In this document: positions 28,611 through 37,440 of the stretch, in pieces | Layout of the letters: each line of letters starts with the position of its first letter | Position numbering within the stretch: position 1 is the stretch's first letter | Assembly (NCBI RefSeq): GCF_900547205.1 | Contig: NZ_URFY01000015.1 | Coordinates: 13,649 to 77,648, forward strand | DNA length: 64,000 nt | DNA from: an uncultured Bacteroides sp. | GTDB lineage: Bacteria; Bacteroidota; Bacteroidia; Bacteroidales; Bacteroidaceae | Direction of reading: 5' to 3' | Position numbers and translations under genes: made by a program | The notes under the pieces: model-generated | Databases searched by the model: none | The model's input: the letters and a program-made list of their open reading frames with translations, nothing else | What the model was told of the DNA's origin: nothing

Positions 28611-28672
28611 TCAGTTGATACTACCGACTTTTCGGACAGCTTCTTGTGAATGCTACCGACTTATTAGCCAGT
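28611..28672. repeat. Fragment of the GATACTACCGAC intergenic repeat
   Basis: GATACTACCGACTTTT and a second GCTACCGACTTATTAG are read here. They resemble the ends of the repeat at 11853-12015 and the block near 47190-47205. Confidence 0.5.
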
Positions 28673-28733
28673 CTCTTTTTTCTTCTCCCCCGTATTTGTA
28701 ATCTTTTTCTTTCGGCAGTTAGAATCTATTCTG

Positions 28734-28741
28734 TACCTTTG
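28734..28741 (+). promoter_or_regulatory. Predicted -7 box of the PIF1-like helicase gene
   Basis: TACCTTTG fits TAnnTTTG; a TTTC about 20 bp upstream may serve as -33. The leader would be about 15 nt. Confidence 0.5.
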
Positions 28742-28760
28742 CTGAAAATTTTGGAGCAAT

Positions 28761-31274
28761 ATGGAGAATAATCCCGAACTGCAACTTGCATGGCAGTTCA
28801 TCGAAAATACAGGCACACACCTATTCCTCACCGGGAAAGCCGGAACGGGAAAAACTACCTTTCTGAGAAGACTGAGAGAACATACCCCCAAACGCATGGT
28901 CGTACTTGCCCCCACAGGCATCGCAGCCATCAATGCAGGAGGAGTAACGATTCACTCATTCTTCCAGTTAAACTTTGCCCCCTTCATACCGGAGACTACT
29001 TTAAACTCCACGCAAGCACACTTTCGCATCAACAAAGAAAAGCGGAACATCATGCGCAGCATGGACTTGCTGGTGATTGATGAAATAAGTATGGTACGTG
29101 CCGACCTGCTGGATGCGGTAGACGCCACCTTGCGACGTTATCGCGACCGTGATAAACCCTTCGGCGGCGTGCAACTCCTGATGATTGGCGATTTGCAACA
29201 GCTAGCTCCCGTAGTGAAAGATAGTGAATGGGCACTGCTAAAGAACCATTATGAAACACCCTATTTCTTTGCCAGCCATGCCCTGAAGTCGACTACTTAC
29301 ATGACGATTGAACTACAAAAAGTCTATCGCCAGAGTGACCCTTTCTTCCTTACCCTATTGAATAAAATACGTGAGAACAAAGCGGATGATGAAGTGCTGA
29401 ACGAACTGAACCGCCGCTACCAACCGGGCTTTCAGCCCCGCAAAGAAGAAGGATACATCCGTCTGACAACTCACAACTACCAAGCGCAACGAGTCAACGA
29501 CCGCGAACTGGCATCCCTGCCCGGACGTTCCTATAGCTTCCGTGCCGAGATAGTGGATAACTTCCCCGAATACTCGTATCCGGCAGACGAAGTGCTGACT
29601 ATCAAGGAAGGGGCACAGATTATGTTTCTTAAGAATGACGTCTCTTCGGAGAAGCGATATTATAACGGTATGATTGGGGATGTAGTTAGCGTCAATGCAA
29701 CAAGCATATTCGTGAAGGGAAAGGATGATAATCATGAATTCCAACTGCTACCCGAGGAATGGGGAAACTACAAATATGTGCTGAATGAAGAAACGAAAGA
29801 GATTACGGAAGTGATAGAAGGCGTGTTCCGTCAGTATCCCATCCGGCTGGCATGGGCCATCACCATTCATAAAAGTCAGGGATTGACGTTTGAACGGGCT
29901 ATTATCGACGCACGCAACTCTTTTGCACACGGACAGACGTACGTAGCATTGAGCCGTTGCAAGACCTTGGAAGGAATGGTATTGGAATCTCCGCTACGTA
30001 GGGAAGCTATTATCAGCGATAGCATCGTAGACAACTTCACCAAAGAAGTGGAACATAACAAGCCGGGAAGTGAGCAACTGAACAATATGCAGAAGGCTTA
30101 CTTCTACGATTTACTCAGCGACTTATTCAATTTCTATTCTCTCGACCAGGCTTACAAACGGTTGCTTCGCCTGATGGACGAGGACCTGTATAAGCTCTAT
30201 CCCAAGCAGCTTGCCGAATACAAAGCACTGGCTCCCCACGTAAAAGAAAAGATTGTGGAAGTGGCCCAACGCTTCCGTAACCAATACACCCGACTGATAA
30301 ATGAGAACGAGCAGTATGAGACGAATCAGGAATTGCAGGAACGCATCCGTTCGGGAGCTGTCTACTTCCGCAAAGCGTTGGAACCTGTTCGCACCTTGTT
30401 TGATAGCACTAATATGCCTCTCGATAACAAAGAATTGCGTAAGCAACTGAACGAACGTCTGCAAGCGTTGGATGATGCGCTATGGATCAAGGAAGCATTG
30501 CTAGATGCCATGCAAACGCAAGCGTTTACCGTCACCGGTTATCTGAAACAGAAGGCGAAAATAATGTTGAGTCTCGAAGATGATTCGTCTACAAATTCCT
30601 CCTCCAAATCATCGAAAGAGAAGAAGGAACCTAGAGAACGGCGAAGCAAAGCAGGGAAAACAAAAGTAGAAGTCCCTACGGATATCCTTCATCCGGAACT
30701 TTATCGCGCCTTATCGGAATGGAGAACTGCAAAGACACGCGAAACGAATCTGCCCGCCTACGTCATCATGCAACAAAAGGCTTTGATGGGGATTGTGAAT
30801 CTATTGCCGAATACACCGCAAGCTTTGGAAGCCGTGCCCTATTTCGGAACGAAAGGGGTGGAGAAGTACGGACTTGAAATCTTAGGGATTGTCCGCAAAT
30901 ACATGAAGGATAATCAACTCGAACGTCCGGAAATCAAGGAGATATTCACTCCGAAGGCGGAGGCAAAAGAAGAAAAGAAGGATACGAAGTTAGTTAGCTA
31001 TGAAATGTTCCGTAGTGGAATGGACATAGAGGAAATAGCTAAAGATCGCGATTTGGTGACGGGAACGATTGCTAATCACTTGGAACATTATGTCCGTCTA
31101 GGTGAGATTAAGTTGGAACAAGTGGTTGCCGCAGATAAGATAGGAAAGATACGCCAGTATCAACAAAAGAACGGAGCCAATGCGGGAATAGTAGCCATAA
31201 AAGCGGCATTAGGAGACGAGGTTTCCTATGCAGATATAAAGTTTGTAATGGCTGCTGACAGTAGCAAAGCATAA
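28761..31274 (+). CDS. PIF1/RecD-like helicase with HRDC-type and helix-turn-helix C-terminus
   Basis: An 837-residue cytoplasmic protein. The N-terminal superfamily 1 helicase part (about 1-430) has Walker A GKAGTGKTT (25-33), APTGIAAINAGG (motif Ia), Walker B DLLVIDEISMVRADLLD, MIGDLQQLAPVV (motif III), and the C-terminal helicase motif AWAITIHKSQGLTFERAIID with YVALSRC. A linker with a Ser/Lys-rich stretch (about 612-640) leads to an HRDC-like domain (about 650-730: SEWRTAKTRETNLPAYVIMQQKAL) and a final helix-turn-helix resembling the RecQ C-terminal domain (MFRSGMDIEEIAKDRDL...). Likely acts on G-quadruplex or stalled-fork DNA; the role is inferred from PIF1 relatives. Confidence 0.9.
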   Translation: MENNPELQLAWQFIENTGTHLFLTGKAGTGKTTFLRRLREHTPKRMVVLAPTGIAAINAGGVTIHSFFQLNFAPFIPETTLNSTQAHFRINKEKRNIMRSMDLLVIDEISMVRADLLDAVDATLRRYRDRDKPFGGVQLLMIGDLQQLAPVVKDSEWALLKNHYETPYFFASHALKSTTYMTIELQKVYRQSDPFFLTLLNKIRENKADDEVLNELNRRYQPGFQPRKEEGYIRLTTHNYQAQRVNDRELASLPGRSYSFRAEIVDNFPEYSYPADEVLTIKEGAQIMFLKNDVSSEKRYYNGMIGDVVSVNATSIFVKGKDDNHEFQLLPEEWGNYKYVLNEETKEITEVIEGVFRQYPIRLAWAITIHKSQGLTFERAIIDARNSFAHGQTYVALSRCKTLEGMVLESPLRREAIISDSIVDNFTKEVEHNKPGSEQLNNMQKAYFYDLLSDLFNFYSLDQAYKRLLRLMDEDLYKLYPKQLAEYKALAPHVKEKIVEVAQRFRNQYTRLINENEQYETNQELQERIRSGAVYFRKALEPVRTLFDSTNMPLDNKELRKQLNERLQALDDALWIKEALLDAMQTQAFTVTGYLKQKAKIMLSLEDDSSTNSSSKSSKEKKEPRERRSKAGKTKVEVPTDILHPELYRALSEWRTAKTRETNLPAYVIMQQKALMGIVNLLPNTPQALEAVPYFGTKGVEKYGLEILGIVRKYMKDNQLERPEIKEIFTPKAEAKEEKKDTKLVSYEMFRSGMDIEEIAKDRDLVTGTIANHLEHYVRLGEIKLEQVVAADKIGKIRQYQQKNGANAGIVAIKAALGDEVSYADIKFVMAADSSKA

Positions 31275-31278
31275 GCGT

Positions 31279-32211
31279 CTATAACGCATCCCAGTCTGCA
31301 AGTATATCTTTTAGCTTTCGGGGATGGTATCCAAGCAGTTTTTGTGCTTTGTCGATACTCATCCCGCTAAAGCGGGGACGGGGAGTGGCTTCTTTCATTT
31401 CTTCGGTCGTCACAGGATGGATGAGTGTGCGGTCTAAATTCATGCTGTCAGCTACTTGGTAAGCCATTTCGGCAATGGTCAGGCATTCGTCACCGCAGAT
31501 GTGGAAGATGCCGTTAGCGGTATTTTCTACGATATTTTCGGTACTCTCCATCAGAAGTTGCACTCCGTCCGATACCTCTCCCACATAAGTCGGTGTACGC
31601 CATTGGTCGGCCACTACACGTATCTCCTGTCCGGCTTGTAGTCGGTTCATCACTAACTGAACGATATTTCCATGCTGCCCCGGCATTGCCTTTCCATAAA
31701 CAATAGCTACACGAACGATTGCATAATTGCTACAAAGCTCTGCTACCCTTTCTTCTCCTTTCCACTTGGTGAATCCATAGTAATTGACGGGAGCGGGGAG
31801 GACTTCTTCCGTATATAGCTGCCCGGCACTTTCATTTATCTTTCCATCGAAAACAAAGTCCGTAGACAAATGAATGAATCGGCTTTTATGCTCTTCGCAG
31901 AGACGAGCTAGCTGTTCTACAGCCGTTACGTTGATGAGATAAGCTTCCTCATGATGTGTTTCACAATAATCAGGGACGGACAGGGCAGAGCAATTGACAA
32001 CAACATCGGGCTGAACCTCTTCAAAGAGATGCTTCACTGATATTCCATCCCGTATATCTGTTTCAATGAAACGATAGTTTCCTTTAGTGTCCGAAAGAAT
32101 ATCCGAATGCAGAGAGCAGCCGGTAACGTTATGTTGTTGCTTATCAGACAAGTCTTTCAGTATTTGTCGTCCGGTGAAGCCGTTGGCACCAATTATCAAT
32201 ACGTTTTTCAT
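31279..32211 (-). CDS. dTDP-4-dehydrorhamnose reductase-like NAD(P)-dependent protein (RmlD family)
   Basis: A 310-residue short-chain dehydrogenase/reductase of the extended type. It has the Rossmann start VLIIGANGFTGRQIL (GxxGxxG), the DIRD loop, and the active-site YYGFTKWKGE (YxxxK), plus the substrate-binding C-terminal ICGDECLTIAEMAYQVAD. Family members reduce dTDP-4-keto-rhamnose, but no other rhamnose genes are near, so the substrate is uncertain; it may be an RmlD-like protein used for another sugar nucleotide. The ATG at 32211 is preferred; earlier in-frame starts run into the small-RNA candidate upstream. It converges with the helicase gene, leaving a 4-bp gap. Confidence 0.85.
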   Translation of the reverse strand: MKNVLIIGANGFTGRQILKDLSDKQQHNVTGCSLHSDILSDTKGNYRFIETDIRDGISVKHLFEEVQPDVVVNCSALSVPDYCETHHEEAYLINVTAVEQLARLCEEHKSRFIHLSTDFVFDGKINESAGQLYTEEVLPAPVNYYGFTKWKGEERVAELCSNYAIVRVAIVYGKAMPGQHGNIVQLVMNRLQAGQEIRVVADQWRTPTYVGEVSDGVQLLMESTENIVENTANGIFHICGDECLTIAEMAYQVADSMNLDRTLIHPVTTEEMKEATPRPRFSGMSIDKAQKLLGYHPRKLKDILADWDAL

Positions 32212-32271
32212 AAGGGGAACTTTTTCTGCAAAGATAGGGCTATTGGTGATGTTTATCAAACGTACGGGCAT

Positions 32272-32338
32272 AAAAAAAGGAGCAACGCCTTGCTCCAACC
32301 TTTGTTAACCTTAAATCTAATACTATGAAAAACATAGT
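32272..32338 (-). ncRNA. Candidate small RNA or short leader RNA with its own promoter and terminator
   Basis: Read leftward, a compact unit is visible: exact -33 and -7 promoter boxes (32340-32370), then ACTATG-TTTTT-CATAGT, a 5' hairpin (32322-32338), about 25 nt of unpaired sequence, and GGAGCAA-GGCG-TTGCTCC (32279-32296) followed by seven Ts, an intrinsic terminator. This predicts an RNA of about 65 nt without an open frame. It lies 60 bp upstream of the RmlD-like gene on the same strand, so it is either an independent small RNA or an attenuated leader. I believe similar sequences occur repeatedly in Bacteroides, but this is from memory. Confidence 0.7.
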
Positions 32339-32339
32339 G

Positions 32340-32370
32340 CAAAGATACGGACTTTTGTGATATTAGCAAA
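32340..32370 (-). promoter_or_regulatory. Strong Bacteroides promoter for the small RNA
   Basis: Minus strand TATCTTTG (32340-32347) as -7 and TTTG (32367-32370) as -33, separated by exactly 19 bp. This is the best promoter match in the window. Confidence 0.85.
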
Positions 32371-32531
32371 TAATCCAAATAAAAAAGTGTGTTTTATAAC
32401 ATTGATTAAGAGAATTAGCTCCCAATTCAATCTTTATTTAGAGTCTTGCATAGATTGCTTGTTGGGTGGATATCTGTAAAATGGGTATTTATATCCGTTA
32501 TTTATATACAGAGGATACAATTTATGTTGCG

Positions 32532-32539
32532 TAAATTTG
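32532..32539 (+). promoter_or_regulatory. Predicted -7 box of the cupin lipoprotein gene
   Basis: TAAATTTG matches TAnnTTTG, about 50 bp upstream of the ATG at 32590. Confidence 0.5.
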
Positions 32540-32589
32540 CATCATCGGAGAAAAGAAATAATGAATGATAAACTTAAAATGAAATTAAG

Positions 32590-33120
32590 ATGAAGATTAA
32601 AGTATTGATGGTGACTTGTGTAGTTGCAGCGAGTACGATATGGATATCGTGCAATTCGACGAATAAAAACAATAATAACAACTCTAATATGGAGGATAAT
32701 GAAATGAACGAAGTAATAGAAAACAAAGAGCCGCTTTTTGGCTTGGGAGAATCAATCAGTGCAAACTTTACCGGAGAAGCATGGCTCCAGCAGATGTCAT
32801 CTGTGAAAGAATATGATTGCAACATTTATAATGTAACGTTCGCACCCGGTACGCGCAATAATTGGCACAGTCATGCGGTAGGACAGATTCTGCTTTGCAC
32901 CGAAGGGGTAGGTTACTATCAGGAAAAAGGTAAGTCGGCGCAACGATTAGTACCGGGGGATATTGTGAACATTCCTGCCAATACCATGCACTGGCACGGA
33001 GCTGCTCCCGATAGCCGTTTCACTCATATCGGTATTACCCCGAAAGTAAGTGAGAACAGCGCGGAATGGGGCAATCCTGTGACGGACGAAGAGTATAGCG
33101 AAGCAACTAAACTGAGTTAA
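32590..33120 (+). CDS. Cupin-domain lipoprotein
   Basis: A 176-residue exported lipoprotein: signal peptide 1-20 with lipobox ending at Cys21 (WISC), then an Asn-rich linker (NKNNNNNSN). The cupin barrel (about 75-155) shows cupin motif 1 WHSHAVGQILLCTEGVGYYQ and motif 2 PGDIVNIPANTMHWHG, with the histidines and glutamate that normally bind one metal ion. Such proteins are often annotated beside carboxymuconolactone decarboxylases; here it is alone, so the substrate is unknown. It is followed by a strong terminator. Confidence 0.88.
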   Translation: MKIKVLMVTCVVAASTIWISCNSTNKNNNNNSNMEDNEMNEVIENKEPLFGLGESISANFTGEAWLQQMSSVKEYDCNIYNVTFAPGTRNNWHSHAVGQILLCTEGVGYYQEKGKSAQRLVPGDIVNIPANTMHWHGAAPDSRFTHIGITPKVSENSAEWGNPVTDEEYSEATKLS

Positions 33121-33155
33121 TGTGAAGAAAACGTGTTCCTAACCAGTTTTTTCAG

Positions 33156-33188
33156 GCGTATGGCGTGTTTCATGTCATACGCTTTTTT
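33156..33188 (+). terminator. Intrinsic terminator after the cupin gene
   Basis: GCGTATG (33156-33162) pairs with CATACGC (33176-33182), followed by six Ts. It serves rightward transcripts; the converging peptidase gene ends just beyond it. Confidence 0.8.
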
Positions 33189-33200
33189 CTTTCTGCCTCC

Positions 33201-34454
33201 TTAATGAGTAGCTTTATACCATGCCGTTTCTTCTTTGCTCGAAGTATCAGGATTGGTGCTAGGGTCAGAAATAGTGATACCAGAGTAAGTATTGATTTTT
33301 ACTCTTCCACTTGACCTTGAATAATAATAGTCAGTATTCCTTTTGAACGGCACAGTACGTTCCAACTGTTCATTGAATTGCTCTAATAATTCTGAGTCTT
33401 TACACAACTTTGATACATAATCGCCATAATCAAAGAAAATAACGGGGGAATATCCATCCAATCGTTGCAGAGAACTAGTTAATGAAGAATCAAATGTATA
33501 TTGCTGATTGATTGCTTTCATCATACTTGCCAGATTATCCAATTCGGAGCAGTCGGTAACGCCAATGGTGCCGCAAGGCATTTCCTCATATGTTGAATAG
33601 AAAGCGTAAAACTCATTACAGATACTATTGTAATCTATATCACCAATCAGATATTGACCGATTATCTCATACGGCATACCGCGTGCCATTATTTCTGTAG
33701 GACACGCAATTAAGTAATCCGCCACCTCTTTAAGGTCGTAAGCAACTTCCACTGTCGACATATAACAATCATCAAACAGAATATATTCCATTTTCAATCC
33801 TGCATCAGATATTCCTGTAGCCAACGTAGTAATATCAGTCTGGTATGCAGTACTCAATCCTCCAAAGAAACGAGTCATTGGTACATTTTCATATTCCCAA
33901 TGCATTTTATTTGCGCGAAACCCACTCCGTGATGACATGCCCGATTTCGGAATCCATCCATAACCATGGCATCCGATAGTCATAGCATAACGTTTGGCTG
34001 GAGCATATTGCTTAACATCATTCAAGATAGAAGTAATACCTTCCGCCGTCGTATATTCCAGAGTTTCAAAGTTATATTCTTTTAAAGCCTTCTCTTTACA
34101 TTTCCCTTTCTTATAAGTAAGCTCAAATAGAGTAGCTTTCGTTGGTGAAGAAGCCAAAAATACGACAACCCTTTCATTTTTCAATATATTCTTTCCAATG
34201 ATAGTTTTCATATCATTAATATTATCTCCAAAAAAGGGAAGAAGGTTAGTCGACCAAGGAAGATACATAAAGACAGTCTGATCATTGTCGGAACGATCAG
34301 CAGGTTCTTCTTCTTCGTCGTCCGGATCCGTCTCTTCCGTATCCGGTGTTGTGGAAATCCATTCTACTTTCTCACACGAACCCATGCTGAAAGACAAAAA
34401 TAAAAAAAATGCAACCAATTCTATCAAACGATATCGCTTTTGCTTTGTTTTCAT
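33201..34454 (-). CDS. Clostripain-family (C11) cysteine peptidase lipoprotein
   Basis: A 417-residue exported lipoprotein with a signal peptide and lipobox at Cys28 (MGSC), followed by an acidic Asp/Glu linker (DTEETDPDDEEEE). The C11 catalytic dyad is visible: His in MTIGCHGYGWIP and Cys in YILFDDCYMSTVE. Family members cut after Arg or Lys; in Bacteroides several are surface-exposed. The acidic stretch after the lipid-anchored Cys resembles the surface-export signal of Bacteroidota lipoproteins, but it is not next to the Cys. It appears to be monocistronic. Confidence 0.88.
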   Translation of the reverse strand: MKTKQKRYRLIELVAFFLFLSFSMGSCEKVEWISTTPDTEETDPDDEEEEPADRSDNDQTVFMYLPWSTNLLPFFGDNINDMKTIIGKNILKNERVVVFLASSPTKATLFELTYKKGKCKEKALKEYNFETLEYTTAEGITSILNDVKQYAPAKRYAMTIGCHGYGWIPKSGMSSRSGFRANKMHWEYENVPMTRFFGGLSTAYQTDITTLATGISDAGLKMEYILFDDCYMSTVEVAYDLKEVADYLIACPTEIMARGMPYEIIGQYLIGDIDYNSICNEFYAFYSTYEEMPCGTIGVTDCSELDNLASMMKAINQQYTFDSSLTSSLQRLDGYSPVIFFDYGDYVSKLCKDSELLEQFNEQLERTVPFKRNTDYYYSRSSGRVKINTYSGITISDPSTNPDTSSKEETAWYKATH

Positions 34455-34622
34455 TATACTAATTGTATTTATAACTTATGTTATTGAATAGTTATTTGCA
34501 AAGCTACTGAAAAATTACGTAATCTTATACATCAATTGATGAAATTCTACGTAATGTAAACGCATAATTATAAGAACGTAAGGAGTAAAATCGATTCGAT
34601 AGGTTTTAGCTAGAGCTTGATT

Positions 34623-35522
34623 TTAATTAGGCATCCTGAAATCATTGGGTGAAAAGCCTGTCAGCTTTTTGAATAGCCGACTGAAATACTGTGGATTCTG
34701 GAATCCCAGTTCCTTGGAAATCTGATTGACATTCTTATCCGTATCCAATAGCCACTTCTTAGCTATCTCAAAGCGTTTGAACTGAATGTACTCTCCAAAA
34801 AACTTACCCGTTTCATATCTCAGCAAGTCGCATAAATAATTGGAGGAAAGCTGAAGGATATCGGCACAATATTCCGCAGACAACATCTCATGAGTTTTTA
34901 TTTTCCCCGTCTCATAGTAATCATCCATAATGATATTCATTTGTTCGATAATCTTCTTGTTTGCTTCGCAACGGGTGATGAATTGCCGTTCGTAGAAACG
35001 GGTGCAATAGTCGAGCAGCAGCTCAATATAAGTTGAAACTATTTTCTTGCTGTGGCAGTCGATGTAGCGTTGCAGTTCCTGGTCTATCTTACTCAGAAGC
35101 TCCAGAAGAGTTTGCTTTTCGCGTAAAGATAAGTGTAGTGCTTCCGTGGGTTGATAAGAGAAGAATGAGTAATTATCGATACTCATTCCGAGCGTAGTCC
35201 CGCTAATCAAATCGGGATGAAAAGCCAGTATCCATCCTTTTGATGGGAACTCGCTTTTCGTCTTTTCCCTATCGATAGATTCCCCCGGAGTGAGACAGAA
35301 GAGTGCGCCGTCGGAGTAATCGTAATATTGCTGTCCATACGCGTGCGCTTCACACTTGCATTCGTTTATCAAAATGGTATAAAAGCCGAATTTGATATCC
35401 GTATGAGGTGATAATTGAGCCTTTGAGAGGTCGATGACACTAATCAGAGGATGCAGTGTTTTACCTCCCAGGCAACAATTACATTGATGCACGGTTCCTA
35501 AATTTAGTATTTTTTCTCCCAT
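34623..35522 (-). CDS. AraC-family transcriptional regulator (first of a tandem pair)
   Basis: A 299-residue regulator. The N-terminal part (about 20-150) is a cupin-like sensor domain starting HPLISVIDLSKAQLS; the C-terminal part (about 195-299) has two helix-turn-helix motifs, the second with VNQISKELGFQNPQYFSRLFKKLTGFSPNDFR. It is clearly paralogous to the next gene upstream (same length, shared HPL-VIDxSKA and DYCTRFYERQFITR segments), about 35 bp apart in the same direction. Signal and target genes are unknown. Confidence 0.93.
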   Translation of the reverse strand: MGEKILNLGTVHQCNCCLGGKTLHPLISVIDLSKAQLSPHTDIKFGFYTILINECKCEAHAYGQQYYDYSDGALFCLTPGESIDREKTKSEFPSKGWILAFHPDLISGTTLGMSIDNYSFFSYQPTEALHLSLREKQTLLELLSKIDQELQRYIDCHSKKIVSTYIELLLDYCTRFYERQFITRCEANKKIIEQMNIIMDDYYETGKIKTHEMLSAEYCADILQLSSNYLCDLLRYETGKFFGEYIQFKRFEIAKKWLLDTDKNVNQISKELGFQNPQYFSRLFKKLTGFSPNDFRMPN

Positions 35523-35557
35523 GACGTTGTCTATCTCTTTTGTTGCAAAAGTTTGTT

Positions 35558-36460
35558 TTAGCTTAGTTGCTTATATTCGTTTGGTGTACATCCTACATTC
35601 TTCTTAAACAGTCGGCTGAAATGCTGCGGATACTGGAATCCAAGTTCATAAGCAATCTGGCTCACCGTCTGGTTTCCTTCAAGTATGCGTTCTTTGGCAA
35701 GTTCTATCAGTCGGTGTTGAATATACTCCTGAGCGGTACTTCCCGTTTCCTTCTTTATCAAGTCTCCGAAATAATTGGAAGACAGGCAGACCTTGTCGGC
35801 AAAGTACTTCACAGACGGAAGCCCTTCGGTCAATGCGGTCTGATTCTGAAAATAATCGTCCACCAATTGTTCGAATTTAACCACAATATCCTTGTTTGCC
35901 TGGTTGCGCGTGATGAACTGCCGTTCGTAAAAACGCATACAGTAGTCGAGCAGTAGCTCAATGTTTCGGATGATGAGTTGCCTGCTATGCTTGTCGATAG
36001 CGTGCTCCAGTTCTATCTGAATCTTGTGTATGCAATCGGTCACAATCTCCCTTTCCTGTTCCGAAAGATGAAGAGCTTCGTTTACTTCATAAGAAAAGAA
36101 TGTATAGTTCTTGATATTTTGCCCCAGAGAACTCCCCCGAATCAAGTCCGGATGAAACAAGACACCGATGGACTTGGTTCGCACAGGCACTTTGTTACGG
36201 TTGTCTATTCCGCTCACTTGCCCCGGAGCCATGCAGACTACCGTTCCTTCCTGATAGTCGTAGTACTTCCTGCCATACCTTAAATCCCCACAATTCGCAT
36301 CTTTCAGGAATAAAGAATAGAATCCGGTATTCATGCGGATGTATTCGACGGTTTTTGTTGCTTTCGAGAAGTCGATTACATTCACCAGCGGGTGCAGTGT
36401 TTCCAGTCCGAACAGTTGGTCGTACTGGTCAATGGTTTCAAGTTTTGTTATTTCATCCAT
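35558..36460 (-). CDS. AraC-family transcriptional regulator (second of a tandem pair)
   Basis: A 300-residue paralogue of the downstream neighbour. The ATG at 36460 is chosen, not the one at 36580, because it gives M-D-E-I-T-K, the same length as the paralogue, and aligns HPLVNVIDFSKA with HPLISVIDLSKA. The C-terminal AraC domain ends LGFQYPQHFSRLFKKNVGCTPNEYKQL. The upstream region holds three 22-bp-period repeats (36682-36747), like the MATE gene leader. Gene duplication with divergence is the simplest history. Confidence 0.92.
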   Translation of the reverse strand: MDEITKLETIDQYDQLFGLETLHPLVNVIDFSKATKTVEYIRMNTGFYSLFLKDANCGDLRYGRKYYDYQEGTVVCMAPGQVSGIDNRNKVPVRTKSIGVLFHPDLIRGSSLGQNIKNYTFFSYEVNEALHLSEQEREIVTDCIHKIQIELEHAIDKHSRQLIIRNIELLLDYCMRFYERQFITRNQANKDIVVKFEQLVDDYFQNQTALTEGLPSVKYFADKVCLSSNYFGDLIKKETGSTAQEYIQHRLIELAKERILEGNQTVSQIAYELGFQYPQHFSRLFKKNVGCTPNEYKQLS

Positions 36461-36831
36461 ACGGCTTTCAATTTTTGATATATACAAAGATAGAACTTTT
36501 AAATGTACCTTGTTACTTTGATTGTGCAAATCAGTAATATGGGTATAAGATTCTGTAATCTGTATACAAAGCCCCGGCAAATAAATGGGAATGAATGCTG
36601 GATATGTAGGATTGATGGCAAATCTTCATGCCATCGGCCATGCCTTCCACATCACTACGGATGAAAGTATGACCTGTAATCAGAGCTATCAGAGCCTCTG
36701 TTTCACCCTAATGAAGCCTCTAATTGCTCAATATACACCCTCTGTTTTTTCGGGCAAAGTGATTTTGTATGCAGCATCTCGATGGCAGAAGGGCTTCGGC
36801 AATCGGTGGACGAAGCTTTTGAAGGGAACAA
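36461..36831. other. Intergenic region with 22-bp-period repeats
   Basis: No supported gene in 371 bp. An open frame at 36585-36899 on the plus strand has no family features and runs antisense into the next gene. The repeat block at 36682-36747 is the only clear structure. Confidence 0.6.
36682..36747. repeat. Three 22-bp-period repeats related to those at 4780
   Basis: Units start at 36682, 36704 and 36726. Each has a CCTCT core at the same phase (36695, 36717, 36739) and the best unit carries AGAGCCTCTGTTT, the same core as in the MATE leader array. The orientation relative to the downstream minus-strand gene is also the same. Confidence 0.7.
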
Positions 36832-37371
36832 TCAGTAAAGGCCGTGACGTCCTTGCTGCACTTCAATCCGGATACCGAAGTTGCCATTTGCCGATTTGAG
36901 TTCAAAGGCTCCACGGAAATTATTCTTTTCCCACGGCATGGCACTGCGGTTCGGAACTCGCCAACCGTCTTTGTCGTAATCTCCGTAGGTATTTATCCTC
37001 ATCCCGTTCTTCAGCTTGAACGACCCCATCTGCATGAACTGTGGAGACGATGAAATCCCCCATCCATATCCGTAACCAAAATTGGAGAACGAAGAAGGGG
37101 AAAAAGCGTCTGAAAAACCTTGCGAATAGGTAGCATCCGTATTCATGCGGAAAATCTGGTTATAATCTTTAGTGGCATCCGGCAGGTCGAGAGCAATTTT
37201 GGGCAACGAGGGAGGAGCTACATTCATTAAACTCATATCAAGCAGGAATCCGCCAAACTCTTTTATATTGGACGAAGGAGCACGACGAATGCTGTCGGAA
37301 GGAATTTCCGATTGTGCGGATGCAAAACCGACCGATAATATCAGCGAAAGAAAAAGAATCAGTTTTTTCAT
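36832..37371 (-). CDS. Small exported protein of unknown function
   Basis: A 179-residue protein with a signal peptide (1-19, ending FASAQ). The mature part has low-complexity Ser/Phe/Gly text (FSDAFSPSSFSNFGYGYGWGISSS) and ends in a strand-like GNFGIRIEVQQG. I do not recognise a family. It is probably periplasmic or outer-membrane associated. It lies 70 bp downstream of the response regulator gene in the opposite side of the same strand order (37441-38142 comes first in transcription), so it may be in the two-component operon. Confidence 0.65.
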   Translation of the reverse strand: MKKLILFLSLILSVGFASAQSEIPSDSIRRAPSSNIKEFGGFLLDMSLMNVAPPSLPKIALDLPDATKDYNQIFRMNTDATYSQGFSDAFSPSSFSNFGYGYGWGISSSPQFMQMGSFKLKNGMRINTYGDYDKDGWRVPNRSAMPWEKNNFRGAFELKSANGNFGIRIEVQQGRHGLY

Positions 37372-37440
37372 CTTCGTAAAGGTTGATTTGCGACAAATAT
37401 AGATATTTTCGCTCTGACAATTCGCCTTCGTTATGCTTTG

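Noticed and set aside
36585..36899. A 104-codon plus-strand frame upstream of the AraC gene
   Set aside because: It covers the 22-bp repeat block and continues antisense into the exported-protein gene; composition does not look like a protein.
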